Shown here one piece after another: positions 32,095 to 41,165 of a stretch of DNA of 64,000 nucleotides. Under the pieces are notes generated by a model. The model was not told the DNA's origin. It was given only the letters and a program-made list of their open reading frames with translations, and ran no database searches. The stretch spans positions 682,001-746,000 of the forward strand of contig NZ_JADIKF010000040.1 in assembly GCF_016904945.1 (NCBI RefSeq), given 5' to 3'. The translations under genes and the position numbers were made by a program. Each line of letters starts with the position of its first letter. Positions within the stretch are counted from its first letter, which is position 1. This stretch comes from Dyella mobilis (GTDB lineage: Bacteria; Pseudomonadota; Gammaproteobacteria; Xanthomonadales; Rhodanobacteraceae).

Positions 32095-32724
32095 CTAAAA
32101 AACCTTATACACCTGCCCTGTCTGAGCCCCTTCCACGCTGCGGCTGAAAGCAAGCGCCGCACGTGCGGCGGATACCGGCTCAAAACCGCGAAAAAATGGT
32201 GCGTAGGCAGACATTGCCTCGATCAGCACGGTGGGGCTCACCACGTTGATACGCAGTCCGCGAGGCAACTCGATGGCAGCGGCGCGCACGAAGGCTTCCA
32301 CTGCGCCGTTGACCAGGCTGGCGGAGCTTCCCGCCACGATGGGCTGATCGGAAAGAATGCCGGTGGTCAGGGTGATCGAACCGCCATCGCGCAGGCAATC
32401 GCGCGCTGCCAGGGCCAGATTCACCTGCCCCAGCAGCTTGTCGTTGATGCCCAGCGTGTGCAGGGATTCCCCATGCGGCGCGGCCTTGAAATCGGCAAGC
32501 GGGGCAAAGGTGACCTTGCCCGCTGTACTGATCACGGCATCCAGCTCACCTGCCTGCTGCAGGCCCTGACGGATGCTGTCGACATCCGTGAGGTCGATTT
32601 TTACGCTGCCGGAGTTGCGACCTGCGGCAATCACCTCGTGGCGCTGTCCCAGTTCGGCCGCCACCGCACGCCCCAGCGTGCCGGAGGCACCGACCAGCAA
32701 GATGCGCAGGCGCTTCTCGCTCAT
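32095..32724 (-). CDS. Short-chain dehydrogenase between recA and recX
   Basis: A 209-residue small SDR. The nucleotide-binding motif LLVGASGTLGRAV is at the N-terminus, and ISTAG takes the place of NNAG. A YxxxK is not obvious: the region after TTGILSDQPIVAGSSASLVNG lacks the tyrosine, so it may be catalytically atypical. Its ATG lies two bases after the recA stop and its stop 14 bases before recX, so it is inside the recA-recX transcription unit. Substrate unknown. Confidence 0.85.
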   Translation of the reverse strand: MSEKRLRILLVGASGTLGRAVAAELGQRHEVIAAGRNSGSVKIDLTDVDSIRQGLQQAGELDAVISTAGKVTFAPLADFKAAPHGESLHTLGINDKLLGQVNLALAARDCLRDGGSITLTTGILSDQPIVAGSSASLVNGAVEAFVRAAAIELPRGLRINVVSPTVLIEAMSAYAPFFRGFEPVSAARAALAFSRSVEGAQTGQVYKVF

Positions 32725-32726
32725 GC

Positions 32727-33761
32727 TCAGGCCTCTTCCAAGGCCTCGGAGGAGGCCGCCGGTGCACCACTGCCGGACACCAGCAGGCGCGCGCGCAGCT
32801 CGCGGTCGATCTCATCGGCAATGGCCGCATTGTCCCGCAGGAACTGGCGCACGTTTTCCTTGCCCTGGCCGATGCGATCGCCCTTGTAGCTGTACCAGGC
32901 ACCCGATTTGTCGATCAGGTTCTGGTTCACGCCCAGCTCGATGATCTCACCTTCGCGCGACGTACCTTCGCCGTAGAGAATCTCGAACTCTGCCTGGCGG
33001 AACGGGGGGGCAACTTTGTTCTTGACCACCTTCACGCGCGTTTCGGAACCGATCACTTCCTCGCCCTTCTTCACCGCACCGATGCGGCGGATATCCAGGC
33101 GCACCGAGGCGTAGAACTTCAGCGCGTTGCCACCGGTGGTGGTTTCGGGGCTGCCGAACATCACGCCGATCTTCATGCGGATCTGGTTGATGAAGATCAC
33201 CAGGCAGTTGGATTTCTTGATATTGGCAGTGAGCTTGCGCAGTGCCTGGCTCATCAGGCGAGCATGCAGGCCGACGTGCGAATCGCCCATTTCGCCTTCG
33301 ATTTCCGCCTTGGGCGTCAGCGCGGCGACCGAGTCGACCACTACGATGTCCACCGCGCCGGAGCGCACCAGCATGTCGGCGATTTCCAGCGCCTGTTCAC
33401 CGGTGTCGGGCTGCGATACCAGCAGGTCTTCGACGTTCACGCCCAGCTTCTGGGCGTAGCTCGGATCGAGTGCGTGCTCAGCGTCGACGAAGGCCGCGGT
33501 ACCGCCGTTCTTCTGGCAATTGGCGATCACCTGCAGGGTGAGCGTGGTCTTGCCGGAAGATTCCGGACCGTAGATCTCGATCACGCGACCGCGCGGCAAG
33601 CCGCCTACGCCCAGCGCGATATCCAGTCCCAGCGAACCGGTCGAGATGGTTTCGATATTGTCGTCGGTGCGGTCGCCCAGGCGCATGACCGCGCCCTTGC
33701 CGAATTGCTTCTCGATCTGGCCGAGGGCGGAAGCCAGCGCTTTGCGCTTGTTGTCATCCAT
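32727..33761 (-). CDS. recA: Recombinase RecA
   Basis: A 344-residue strand-exchange ATPase and SOS co-protease. Walker A GPESSGKTT is at residues 65-73. Loop L1/L2 regions NQIRMKIGVMFGSPETTTGG are present and the C-terminal tail is acidic (EALEEA). The ATG at 33761 (MDDNKRKALASALGQIEKQF) is the canonical start; an in-frame upstream Met at 33797 would add MPVTTTTTGIKT. No certain LexA box was recognised in the short upstream gap. Confidence 0.98.
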   Translation of the reverse strand: MDDNKRKALASALGQIEKQFGKGAVMRLGDRTDDNIETISTGSLGLDIALGVGGLPRGRVIEIYGPESSGKTTLTLQVIANCQKNGGTAAFVDAEHALDPSYAQKLGVNVEDLLVSQPDTGEQALEIADMLVRSGAVDIVVVDSVAALTPKAEIEGEMGDSHVGLHARLMSQALRKLTANIKKSNCLVIFINQIRMKIGVMFGSPETTTGGNALKFYASVRLDIRRIGAVKKGEEVIGSETRVKVVKNKVAPPFRQAEFEILYGEGTSREGEIIELGVNQNLIDKSGAWYSYKGDRIGQGKENVRQFLRDNAAIADEIDRELRARLLVSGSGAPAASSEALEEA

Positions 33762-33885
33762 CGTCTTGATTCCGGTCGTAGTGGTCGTGACAGGCATCTT
33801 GCCCGCGCCCCGTCTCACGGGTTGGGATCGATGCAGAAACCGAGTATCCCACATCGGTCAAGCCAATCCGTTGGCTATTTTCTGC

Positions 33886-34395
33886 TCAACCTGTCAGCGT
33901 CTCGCGTATCCCCGTGAGCGCCGCGGCTACTGTCTGCCTCCGCACAGCCTCACGGTCGCCTCCGAAATGGAACAGCCTGGCGCGGGCCTCTCCACCGCGG
34001 CGCTTCCAGCTGATCCACACCGTGCCCACGGGCTTCCCAGGCGTACCACCGGAAGGACCGGCAATGCCCGTGACAGCAACGGCTATCCCGGCACCCATGC
34101 GTTCCAGAGCCCCCGAAACCATCTCCAACGCCGTTTCGCCACTGACCGCGCCGGTGCGTTCCAACGTTGCTGCCTGCACACCGAGCAGCGACACCTTTGC
34201 CGCATTGCTGTAGCTGACCACGCCCGCTTCAAACCAGGCAGAACTGCCGGAAAGATCGGTCAACACCTTGGCGATCCAGCCGCCGGTACAGGATTCGGCG
34301 GACACCAGCATCAATCCATGCCACAACACGTCTGCGGCGACCTGTTCGGCCGACGCCGCCAATTCGGCATCGGTAGGAACGAATGACAACTCCAT
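33886..34395 (-). CDS. pncC: CinA C-terminal family nicotinamide-nucleotide amidase
   Basis: A 169-residue stand-alone CinA C-terminal domain. The motif AESCTGGWIAKVLTDLSGSS carries the catalytic Ser-Cys-Thr region, followed by GVVSYSNAAKVSLLGV and GIAGPSGGTPGKPVGTVWI. The family deamidates NMN to nicotinate mononucleotide. ATG at 34395 is supported by family length. It is divergent from mutS with 91 bases between starts, and its gene lies just upstream of recA, a common arrangement. Confidence 0.93.
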   Translation of the reverse strand: MELSFVPTDAELAASAEQVAADVLWHGLMLVSAESCTGGWIAKVLTDLSGSSAWFEAGVVSYSNAAKVSLLGVQAATLERTGAVSGETALEMVSGALERMGAGIAVAVTGIAGPSGGTPGKPVGTVWISWKRRGGEARARLFHFGGDREAVRRQTVAAALTGIRETLTG

Positions 34396-34486
34396 GCGAA
34401 ACTCCACGCTTTCCCGACGCCCGTCAGATCGCGGCGCGAAGTTTTCGTTGTACCTCTTCCGCCCCGTGACGCCAAGACTTGATCGC

Positions 34487-37060
34487 ATGAGCCAGGACGA
34501 CCTTTCTCTACACACCCCTTCGATGCGCCAATACCTCGTCGCCAAGGCTGCGCACCCGGATGTGTTGCTGTTTTTTCGCATGGGCGATTTCTACGAGCTG
34601 TTCTACGACGACGCCCGCAAGGCGGCTCGTTTGCTGGACATCACGCTGACACAGCGTGGTCAATCGGCCGGGCAGCCCATTCCCATGGCGGGTGTGCCGT
34701 ATCACGCGGCAGAGAATTACCTGGCCAAACTGGTTCGCCTGGGCGAGTCGGTGGCGATCTGCGAGCAAATCGGCGATCCGGCGCTGTCCAAGGGGCCGGT
34801 GGAACGCAAAGTGGTGCGCATCGTCACGCCGGGTACGGTCACCGACGCCGCCTTGCTGGAAGAACGGCGCGACAACCTCCTGCTGGCCATTGCCGCGGGA
34901 GCGCACGGAAGTTACGGCCTGGCCTGGGTCGATCTCTCCAGCGGACGTTTCTTGCTGAGTGAAGTGCAGAACGCCGAAGCCTTGGCTGCCGAGCTTGCGC
35001 GCCTGCAACCGGCCGAAACATTGGTCGGCGAAGATGTCGCCTGGCCAAAACTGGTCGCCAGCCTGCCCGGTTTGCGCAAGCGCCCGCCGTGGCATTTCGA
35101 TAGCGATGCAGCGCGACGCGAACTCAATCGCTTCTTCGGCACGCGCGACCTGGGCGGCTTCGGCGTCGACAACTTGCCTTTGGCCATTGCCGCTGCCGGC
35201 TGCCTGCTGGGCTACGTGGAAGAAACGCAAAAGAGCGCTCTGCCGCATCTTTCCGGCATGGCCGTGGAAAGCGCCAGCGAAACGATCGCCATGGACGCAG
35301 CCACCAGGCGCAACCTTGAGCTGGATACGCACCCCAGCGGACGTACCGAGCACACCTTGCTGGGCGTACTGGACGAAACCGTAACCCCAATGGGTGCCCG
35401 ATTGATGCGTCGTTGGCTCAACCGGCCGCTTCGCTCACGCGAAACCTTGCGTCGCCGCCATCAGGCGATCGGTGCGCTGCTCGAAACCCGGCGTTACGAA
35501 AACCTGCGCGACCAGTTGCGCGGCATCGGCGACCTGGAGCGCATTCTTTCGCGCGTCGCCTTGCGCTCGGCGCGCCCGCGCGATTTGTCCACCTTGCGTG
35601 ACGGCCTTGCCGCCGCACCGATGTTGCGCGAGTCCATTGCTTCCTTGGACAGTCCGCTGCTGCATGACCTGGTCAGCGGCATCGGCGACCACGCGATCAA
35701 TGCCGACTTGTTGAAGCACGCCATCATTGAACAACCGCCGGTGCTGCTGCGCGACGGCGGCATCATCGCCGACGGCTACGACGCCGAACTGGACGAATTG
35801 CGCCGTCTCGCCACCCATGCCGACCAGTACCTCGTGGAACTGGAAGAGCGCGAAAAAACAGCCAGCGGGATTCCTACGCTGAAGGTTGGCTACAACCGCG
35901 TACACGGCTACTACATCGAGATCAGCAAGGGCCAGGCAGACAAGGCGCCCACGCATTACACGCGCCGGCAAACCACCAAGAATGCCGAACGCTACATCAC
36001 CGAAGAACTGAAAACCTTCGAAGACAAGGTTCTGTCGGCCAAGGAACGCTCGCTGATGCGCGAGCGCGCTCTATACGAATCGTTGCTCGATACGCTCACC
36101 GAACGGCTCGAGCCGCTCAAGCACGCCGCCGCAGCGATGGCCGAACTGGATGTGCTCTGCACCCTCGCCGATCGCGCCGAGGCGCTGGACTGGAGCGCGC
36201 CAGAACTCAGTGACACCGCAGGCATTGCCATCGAACGCGGGCGTCATCCAGTGGTGGAAAAAGTACGCCAGGAGCCGTTTGAGCCCAACGACCTGGCGCT
36301 CAACGACAACCGGCGCATGCTGGTCATCACCGGCCCGAACATGGGCGGCAAATCCACCTACATGCGCCAGAACGCGCTGATCGTGCTGCTCGCCCACATC
36401 GGCAGCTACGTGCCTGCGTCAAGTGCGATGATCGGACCGATCGACCGCATCTTTACCCGCATCGGCGCCGGCGACGACCTTTCGCGCGGCCAGTCCACCT
36501 TCATGGTGGAAATGAGCGAGACGGCCAATATCCTGCACAACGCCACGCCGCAAAGCCTCGTACTGATGGATGAAGTCGGCCGCGGCACCAGCACTTATGA
36601 CGGCCTCGCCCTGGCGCGCGCGGCTGCCGTTCACCTGGCCGCAAACAGTTGTGCCTACACCTTGTTTGCCACCCACTATTTCGAACTCACCGAATTGGCT
36701 GCCGAATACGGCACGATCGCCAACGTGCATCTGGACGCGGTGGAATACGGCGAACAACTGGTATTCATGCACGCAGTGAAAGATGGCCCGGCCAATCGGA
36801 GTTTCGGCTTGCAAGTGGCAGCCCTGGCGGGACTTCCCAAATCGGTGATTGCCGATGCTCGACGTACGCTGGCGGAACTGGAGCGCGGTATGCACGCGCA
36901 CGTCGCCGCACCCGCCTCGTCAGCTCCTTCGTCGCCGCAGTTGGGTTTGTTCGCCAGTGCACCATCCGTAGTGGAACGCGAGCTGGAAAACATGGATCTC
37001 GATGCCATGACGCCGCGCGCAGCGCTCGAGGCGCTTTATCGACTCAAATCGCTCGCCTGA
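34487..37060 (+). CDS. mutS: DNA mismatch repair protein MutS
   Basis: An 857-residue mismatch sensor. The mismatch-binding Phe-X-Glu is in FFRMGDFYELFYDDA near the N-terminus. The C-terminal ATPase has Walker A GPNMGGKST from residue 616 and the DEVGRGTSTYDG signature at about 695. The start at 34487 (MSQDDLSLHTPSMRQYLVAK) gives standard length. It is monocistronic, as a 700-base non-coding region follows. Confidence 0.97.
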   Translation: MSQDDLSLHTPSMRQYLVAKAAHPDVLLFFRMGDFYELFYDDARKAARLLDITLTQRGQSAGQPIPMAGVPYHAAENYLAKLVRLGESVAICEQIGDPALSKGPVERKVVRIVTPGTVTDAALLEERRDNLLLAIAAGAHGSYGLAWVDLSSGRFLLSEVQNAEALAAELARLQPAETLVGEDVAWPKLVASLPGLRKRPPWHFDSDAARRELNRFFGTRDLGGFGVDNLPLAIAAAGCLLGYVEETQKSALPHLSGMAVESASETIAMDAATRRNLELDTHPSGRTEHTLLGVLDETVTPMGARLMRRWLNRPLRSRETLRRRHQAIGALLETRRYENLRDQLRGIGDLERILSRVALRSARPRDLSTLRDGLAAAPMLRESIASLDSPLLHDLVSGIGDHAINADLLKHAIIEQPPVLLRDGGIIADGYDAELDELRRLATHADQYLVELEEREKTASGIPTLKVGYNRVHGYYIEISKGQADKAPTHYTRRQTTKNAERYITEELKTFEDKVLSAKERSLMRERALYESLLDTLTERLEPLKHAAAAMAELDVLCTLADRAEALDWSAPELSDTAGIAIERGRHPVVEKVRQEPFEPNDLALNDNRRMLVITGPNMGGKSTYMRQNALIVLLAHIGSYVPASSAMIGPIDRIFTRIGAGDDLSRGQSTFMVEMSETANILHNATPQSLVLMDEVGRGTSTYDGLALARAAAVHLAANSCAYTLFATHYFELTELAAEYGTIANVHLDAVEYGEQLVFMHAVKDGPANRSFGLQVAALAGLPKSVIADARRTLAELERGMHAHVAAPASSAPSSPQLGLFASAPSVVERELENMDLDAMTPRAALEALYRLKSLA

Positions 37061-37266
37061 AAGACTGCTCTCCCGTCGCGGCCGGCTGTTGTCGACCGGT
37101 GCACGATGCAATGCTGCTACGCCCCACCCTCTCCTCGTAGGAGAGGGCTTCGTTGTGCACGCCGCAACGATCTGCGCCGGCCAGCTCCGAGTGTGAAATC
37201 CCTTTTCACCGAAACTCTACGGCTAGCGCACCACACTCAACGAACGCTGAATAACAAGTAAAACCT

Positions 37267-37404
37267 CTAGGGCCTGTTAGCACTATTTTCGTGGCCCGCG
37301 CCGGGAGCTGTTTGCACGCCAGCCAAGGAAGAGTGAGGGAGTGTACGTCCGTACACGACCGAGTGATGACGCCGGGTGGCGGGCAAACAGACCCGGCCCG
37401 AAGG
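37267..37404. repeat. Second, one-ended copy of the 26-bp terminal-repeat element
   Basis: The first 61 bases (37267-37327) match 11098-11158 with three differences, including the full 26-base terminal repeat. The right terminal repeat is absent. Instead the inner CCGGGAGCTGTTTGCACGCC pairs with GGCGGGCAAACAGACCCGG at about 37377-37395, making a long hairpin around a palindromic GTGTACGTCCGTACAC. It may be a truncated copy or a different family member sharing one end. Confidence 0.65.
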
Positions 37405-37436
37405 GTTGCCGTTGAGTGGCCGCCATGCCACTAGTG

Positions 37437-37473
37437 ATAGCCCCAAACTATCGAAAAAATAAGAACAATCAAA
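37437..37473 (+). promoter_or_regulatory. OxyR-like binding site upstream of katG
   Basis: The series reads ATAG-N7-CTAT-N7-ATAA-N7-CAAA, close to the OxyR consensus ATAG-N7-CTAT-N7-ATAG-N7-CTAT. The first two tetramers are perfect, the third has one mismatch and the fourth is poor. It is 288 bases before the katG start, implying a long leader or a distal site. Confidence 0.45.
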
Positions 37474-37760
37474 TTCCATCGGCGATACCTTACGCGTAAA
37501 TTCGACTGGGAAAGTCAAAGTCACTCGCCGGATCGCGTAAAGAAAAGCCCCTGTGAACGGCGACTGCGGAGCGCTTGACGTTTCTTCCGATGCAGTCGCT
37601 GTTTACGCCAGACAGGCAGCTTGTCGCCAACTCGGAGGGTGCAATCGCAAACGTGGCGATGCATGACCGCACACCCTGAATAAAGGCCTTTCACTTATCG
37701 ATACTTGGGCTGCAATCTGGACCGAGTAGCTGGATGCCAACGAGCAAAGGTGGAGAACCC

Positions 37761-39932
37761 ATGTCAAACGAATCGAAGTGCCCCTTCAACCACACGGCCA
37801 GTAACGGCCCGACCAACCGGGACTGGTGGCCCAGCCAGCTCAATCTAAAAGTCCTGCACCAGAACACCCCTTCGACCGATCCCCTGGATGCGAACTTCAG
37901 CTACGCCGAGGCCTTCAAGACTCTCGACCTTGCGGCGCTGAAAAAAGACCTGCATGCGCTGATGACCGACTCGCAAGATTGGTGGCCGGCGGACTTCGGC
38001 CACTACGGCCCGCTGTTCATCCGCATGGCCTGGCACAGCGCCGGCACCTACCGCGTAGGCGACGGCCGTGGCGGCGCCGGTGCCGGGCAACAGCGTTTTG
38101 CTCCGCTCAACAGCTGGCCCGACAACGTCAATCTGGACAAGGCACGCCGATTGTTGTGGCCGATCAAGCAGAAATACGGCCAGAAGATTTCCTGGGCCGA
38201 CCTGATGATTCTCACCGGCAACGTCGCGCTGGAATCGATGGGCTTCAAGACCTTCGGTTTCGGTGGCGGACGCGAAGACGTGTGGGAGCCGGAGGAAGAT
38301 GTCTACTGGGGTTCCGAAACCACCTGGCTGGATGACAAGCGCTATTCCGGCGACCGCGATCTGGAGAACCCACTCGCCGCCGTGCAGATGGGGCTGATTT
38401 ACGTCAATCCGGAAGGCCCGAACGGCAATCCGGACCCGGTGGCGGCGGCCAGGGACATTCGCGAGACATTCGCGCGCATGGCCATGAACGACGAAGAAAC
38501 CGTTGCGCTGATCGCTGGGGGCCACAGCTTCGGCAAGACCCACGGCGCCGGCCCGGCCTCGCACGTCGGCCCCGATCCGGAGGCAGCCGGCCTGGCACAG
38601 CAAGGCCTGGGCTGGGGCAGCAGCTATCGCACCGGCAAGGGCGGCGATGCGATCGGCAGCGGCCTGGAAGTCACCTGGACCAACACGCCGACCAGTTGGA
38701 GCAACAACTTCTTCGAAAACCTGTTCGGCTACGAGTGGGAGCTGACCAAGAGCCCGGCCGGGGCCCACCAGTGGAAGCCGAAGAACGGTGCTGGAGCCAA
38801 CGCGATCCCGGATGCGCACGATCCGGCCAAACGCCACGCACCGACCATGCTCACCACCGACCTGTCCCTGCGTTTCGATCCCGCCTATGAAAAAATTTCC
38901 AGGCGCTTCTTCGAACATCCGGAGCAGTTCGCCGACGCATTCGCCCGAGCCTGGTTCAAGCTCACGCACCGCGACATGGGGCCGCGTGCACGCTACCTCG
39001 GTCCGGAAGTACCCACCGAAGAGCTGATCTGGCAAGACCCCGTTCCCGCCGTCGATTACAAGCTGATCGATGCGCAGGATGCCGCTGCGCTCAAGGCCAA
39101 GATCCTCGCTTCGGGCTTGTCCGTTTCGCAGTTGGTTTCCACCGCATGGGCCTCGGCATCCACCTTCCGCGGCTCCGACAAGCGCGGCGGTGCCAATGGC
39201 GCACGCATTCGTCTCGCGCCGCAGAAAGACTGGGCCGTCAATCAACCGGAGCAGTTGGCAAAGGCGTTAAAGGTGCTCGAAGGCATCCAGCGTGAATTCA
39301 ACGACGCGCAGGTGGGAGGCAAGAAAGTCTCGCTTGCCGATCTGATCGTGCTGGCTGGCTGTGCCGGCGTCGAGCAGGCCGCGAAGAACGGCGGCGTGAA
39401 TGTCACGGTGCCCTTCACCGCCGGACGGACGGATGCCTCGCAGGAACAGACCGACATCGAGTCGTTCGCCGTGCTAGAACCGATCGCCGATGGATTCCGC
39501 AACTATCTCAAGGGCAAATACGGCGTTGCGGCCGAAACCTTGCTAGTCGACAAGGCGCAATTGTTGACGCTCACCGCACCGGAGATGACTGTATTACTTG
39601 GCGGACTTCGCGTCCTCGATGCCAACGTCGGGCAGAGCAAGCATGGTGTCTTCACCAAGCAACCGGGAACCCTCACCAACGATTTCTTCCGCAACCTGCT
39701 CGACATGGGGACGGAGTGGAAGGCGGTGTCGGACGCAGAGGATGTGTTTGAAGGGCGCGATCGCAAAACGGGTGCCACCACCTGGACCGGTACGCGTGTC
39801 GATCTGCTCTTTGGTTCCAACTCCCAGCTTCGTGCCCTGGCAGAAGTCTATGCCAGCGAGGATGCAAAGCAGAAGTTCGTGCACGACTTCGTTGCAGCCT
39901 GGAACAAGGTCATGAACCTGGATCGGTTCTAG
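37761..39932 (+). CDS. katG: Catalase-peroxidase KatG
   Basis: A 723-residue bifunctional haem enzyme removing hydrogen peroxide. The distal triad Arg88-Trp91-His92 lies in RMAWHSAGTYRVGDGRGG, Tyr214 of the Met-Tyr-Trp adduct is in GLIYVNPEGPNGNPDP, and the proximal His261 is in GGHSFGKTHGAG. The C-terminal second peroxidase-like domain is complete. ATG at 37761 follows GGAGAACCC. A strong bidirectional terminator follows. An OxyR-like site lies upstream. Confidence 0.97.
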   Translation: MSNESKCPFNHTASNGPTNRDWWPSQLNLKVLHQNTPSTDPLDANFSYAEAFKTLDLAALKKDLHALMTDSQDWWPADFGHYGPLFIRMAWHSAGTYRVGDGRGGAGAGQQRFAPLNSWPDNVNLDKARRLLWPIKQKYGQKISWADLMILTGNVALESMGFKTFGFGGGREDVWEPEEDVYWGSETTWLDDKRYSGDRDLENPLAAVQMGLIYVNPEGPNGNPDPVAAARDIRETFARMAMNDEETVALIAGGHSFGKTHGAGPASHVGPDPEAAGLAQQGLGWGSSYRTGKGGDAIGSGLEVTWTNTPTSWSNNFFENLFGYEWELTKSPAGAHQWKPKNGAGANAIPDAHDPAKRHAPTMLTTDLSLRFDPAYEKISRRFFEHPEQFADAFARAWFKLTHRDMGPRARYLGPEVPTEELIWQDPVPAVDYKLIDAQDAAALKAKILASGLSVSQLVSTAWASASTFRGSDKRGGANGARIRLAPQKDWAVNQPEQLAKALKVLEGIQREFNDAQVGGKKVSLADLIVLAGCAGVEQAAKNGGVNVTVPFTAGRTDASQEQTDIESFAVLEPIADGFRNYLKGKYGVAAETLLVDKAQLLTLTAPEMTVLLGGLRVLDANVGQSKHGVFTKQPGTLTNDFFRNLLDMGTEWKAVSDAEDVFEGRDRKTGATTWTGTRVDLLFGSNSQLRALAEVYASEDAKQKFVHDFVAAWNKVMNLDRF

Positions 39933-39950
39933 TCCGTTCCGGCCTAAAAA

Positions 39951-39983
39951 AAACGCCGCAGCGCTCCCTGCGCTGCGGCGTTT
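39951..39983. terminator. Bidirectional terminator between katG and response regulator
   Basis: AAACGCCGCAGCG-CTCCCTG-CGCTGCGGCGTTT, a 13-bp perfect stem 18 bases after the katG stop, with an A-run on its left that acts as a T-run for the convergent minus-strand gene. Confidence 0.88.
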
Positions 39984-40030
39984 CCGTCTGAAGCTATTGA
40001 ACTTCCGCCAGCGAGGTACCGCTGCGGGAC

Positions 40031-40600
40031 TTACGCCGCCATCCCGGCCACGACGTCGTTGATTTCTTCATAAGAGGGCGCCGCGCGCCCCGGCTCACCC
40101 ACTTCGGCAACAGGCACGGTCACCGCCGACTCGCGGGAAGCCAGGCGCCCGGCCCTCACCAGTTGATCGATCGCCTGCTGCACTTCACGCTGACCGAAGG
40201 GCTTCTTGATGAAGTCGTCGGCACCGAAGCGCTGCACATAGAACTGCTCGGTCGCCTGCTGGTTGCCGCTGATCATCACAATCGGAATGTGCTGCGTAAG
40301 CGGGTCGTGGCGCAGTGCGCGAAGCACCGCAAAACCGTTGATGCCCGGCAGCACGATATCCAGGAAAATCACTTCCGGTTGCTCGGTCTTGGCCAGCTCG
40401 ATCGCGCTCTCGCCATCGACCGCCTTTTGTACGGCATAGCCTTCCTGCCCGAGCATCTTGCCCAACACGGCACGTATGGTCGGGGAATCGTCCACCACCA
40501 GCATCCTCGTGCCGGAAGCAGCTTGCTGCATCCGGCCGTTATGCCCGGTCTCCGAGGCGTGATTGCCAAGCAAGCGCTTGAAAAATCCCATTCCATTCAT
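40031..40600 (-). CDS. Single-domain response regulator (PilG/PilH-like)
   Basis: A 189-residue receiver protein. The acidic pair is Asp37-Asp38 (VVDDSPTIRA), the phospho-acceptor Asp81 is in VIFLDIVLPG, and the conserved Lys is in FIKKPFG at about 131. A 30-residue N-terminal extension (MNGMGFFKRLLGNHASE) precedes it. A C-terminal tail of about 45 residues has no DNA-binding domain. Closest in style to twitching-motility or chemotaxis regulators, but no pil genes are adjacent. The start at 40600 has GGGGAT seven bases upstream. Confidence 0.85.
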   Translation of the reverse strand: MNGMGFFKRLLGNHASETGHNGRMQQAASGTRMLVVDDSPTIRAVLGKMLGQEGYAVQKAVDGESAIELAKTEQPEVIFLDIVLPGINGFAVLRALRHDPLTQHIPIVMISGNQQATEQFYVQRFGADDFIKKPFGQREVQQAIDQLVRAGRLASRESAVTVPVAEVGEPGRAAPSYEEINDVVAGMAA

Positions 40601-40715
40601 GGCATATCCCCTAAATCCACCACTGCGTCTGCCAGTGCGGACCGCCTAACGTTGAGGGCAGCCGCTTTTGGAAGGATATTCACGCAGATTCAGGCGGATT
40701 TCTGAGATGTGCTGC

Positions 40716-41129
40716 TCACGAGAAATCCTTAAGCCGTCGCAATTCCCGACGTTCCTGCTTATTTGGCCGAGTGGGCGGCCGGTTCAGGCCGGCGCCGCTG
40801 AGCCGGCGCGATTCTCGCAGCTGTTCGCGGGCGACACGGCTGGCTTCGGTTTCCCGATAGAGGAGCTGGGCCGCGCTGGCCGGTCCGCGCTGCTCCGAGA
40901 GCGCCATTATTTCCAGCTCCAGGCGCTCTTCCCCCCGCGTCAACCGCACGGTATCGCCAACGTGCAAGGTCTTGGATGGCTTGCAACCGGTTCCGTTGAC
41001 GTCCACCTTGCCGCCGTCGATCGCCTGCTTGGCCAGGCTGCGGGTTTTGAACATGCGGGCAGCCCACAACCAGACGTCTGCCCGCACGGCCACAAAAGAA
41101 GGAAGACTGGAGTCGCTCATGGGTGTCAT
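40716..41129 (-). CDS. hslR: Heat-shock RNA-binding protein HslR (Hsp15, S4 domain)
   Basis: A 137-residue S4-domain protein. The core VRADVWLWAARMFKTRSLAK and NGTGCKPSKTLHVGDTVRLT match Hsp15, which binds free 50S subunits carrying nascent chains. The C-terminal region is basic (RPPTRPNKQERRELRRLKDF). Start is either 41129 or 41120; the second gives MSDSSLPSF. It is divergent from the small gene at 41166. Confidence 0.9.
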   Translation of the reverse strand: MTPMSDSSLPSFVAVRADVWLWAARMFKTRSLAKQAIDGGKVDVNGTGCKPSKTLHVGDTVRLTRGEERLELEIMALSEQRGPASAAQLLYRETEASRVAREQLRESRRLSGAGLNRPPTRPNKQERRELRRLKDFS

Positions 41130-41165
41130 TATCTCCCCATCCGCGTGCGATCAAGGAGGTTGTCC

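Larger units (their letters stand above)
37061..37760. other. 700-base intergenic region before katG
   Basis: No credible gene. Contents in order: a CCCTCTC/GAGAGGG hairpin at 37128-37148; a repeat end related to the 136-bp element from 37267; an imperfect long hairpin to about 37400; an OxyR-like box at 37437-37473; then about 285 bases with no recognised signal up to the katG ribosome site. A minus-strand frame at 37267-37524 is within the repeat and was rejected. Confidence 0.6.

Noticed and set aside
37267..37524. 85-residue minus-strand frame in the mutS-katG gap
   Set aside because: Mostly repeat sequence, no ribosome site, no homology; treated as non-coding.
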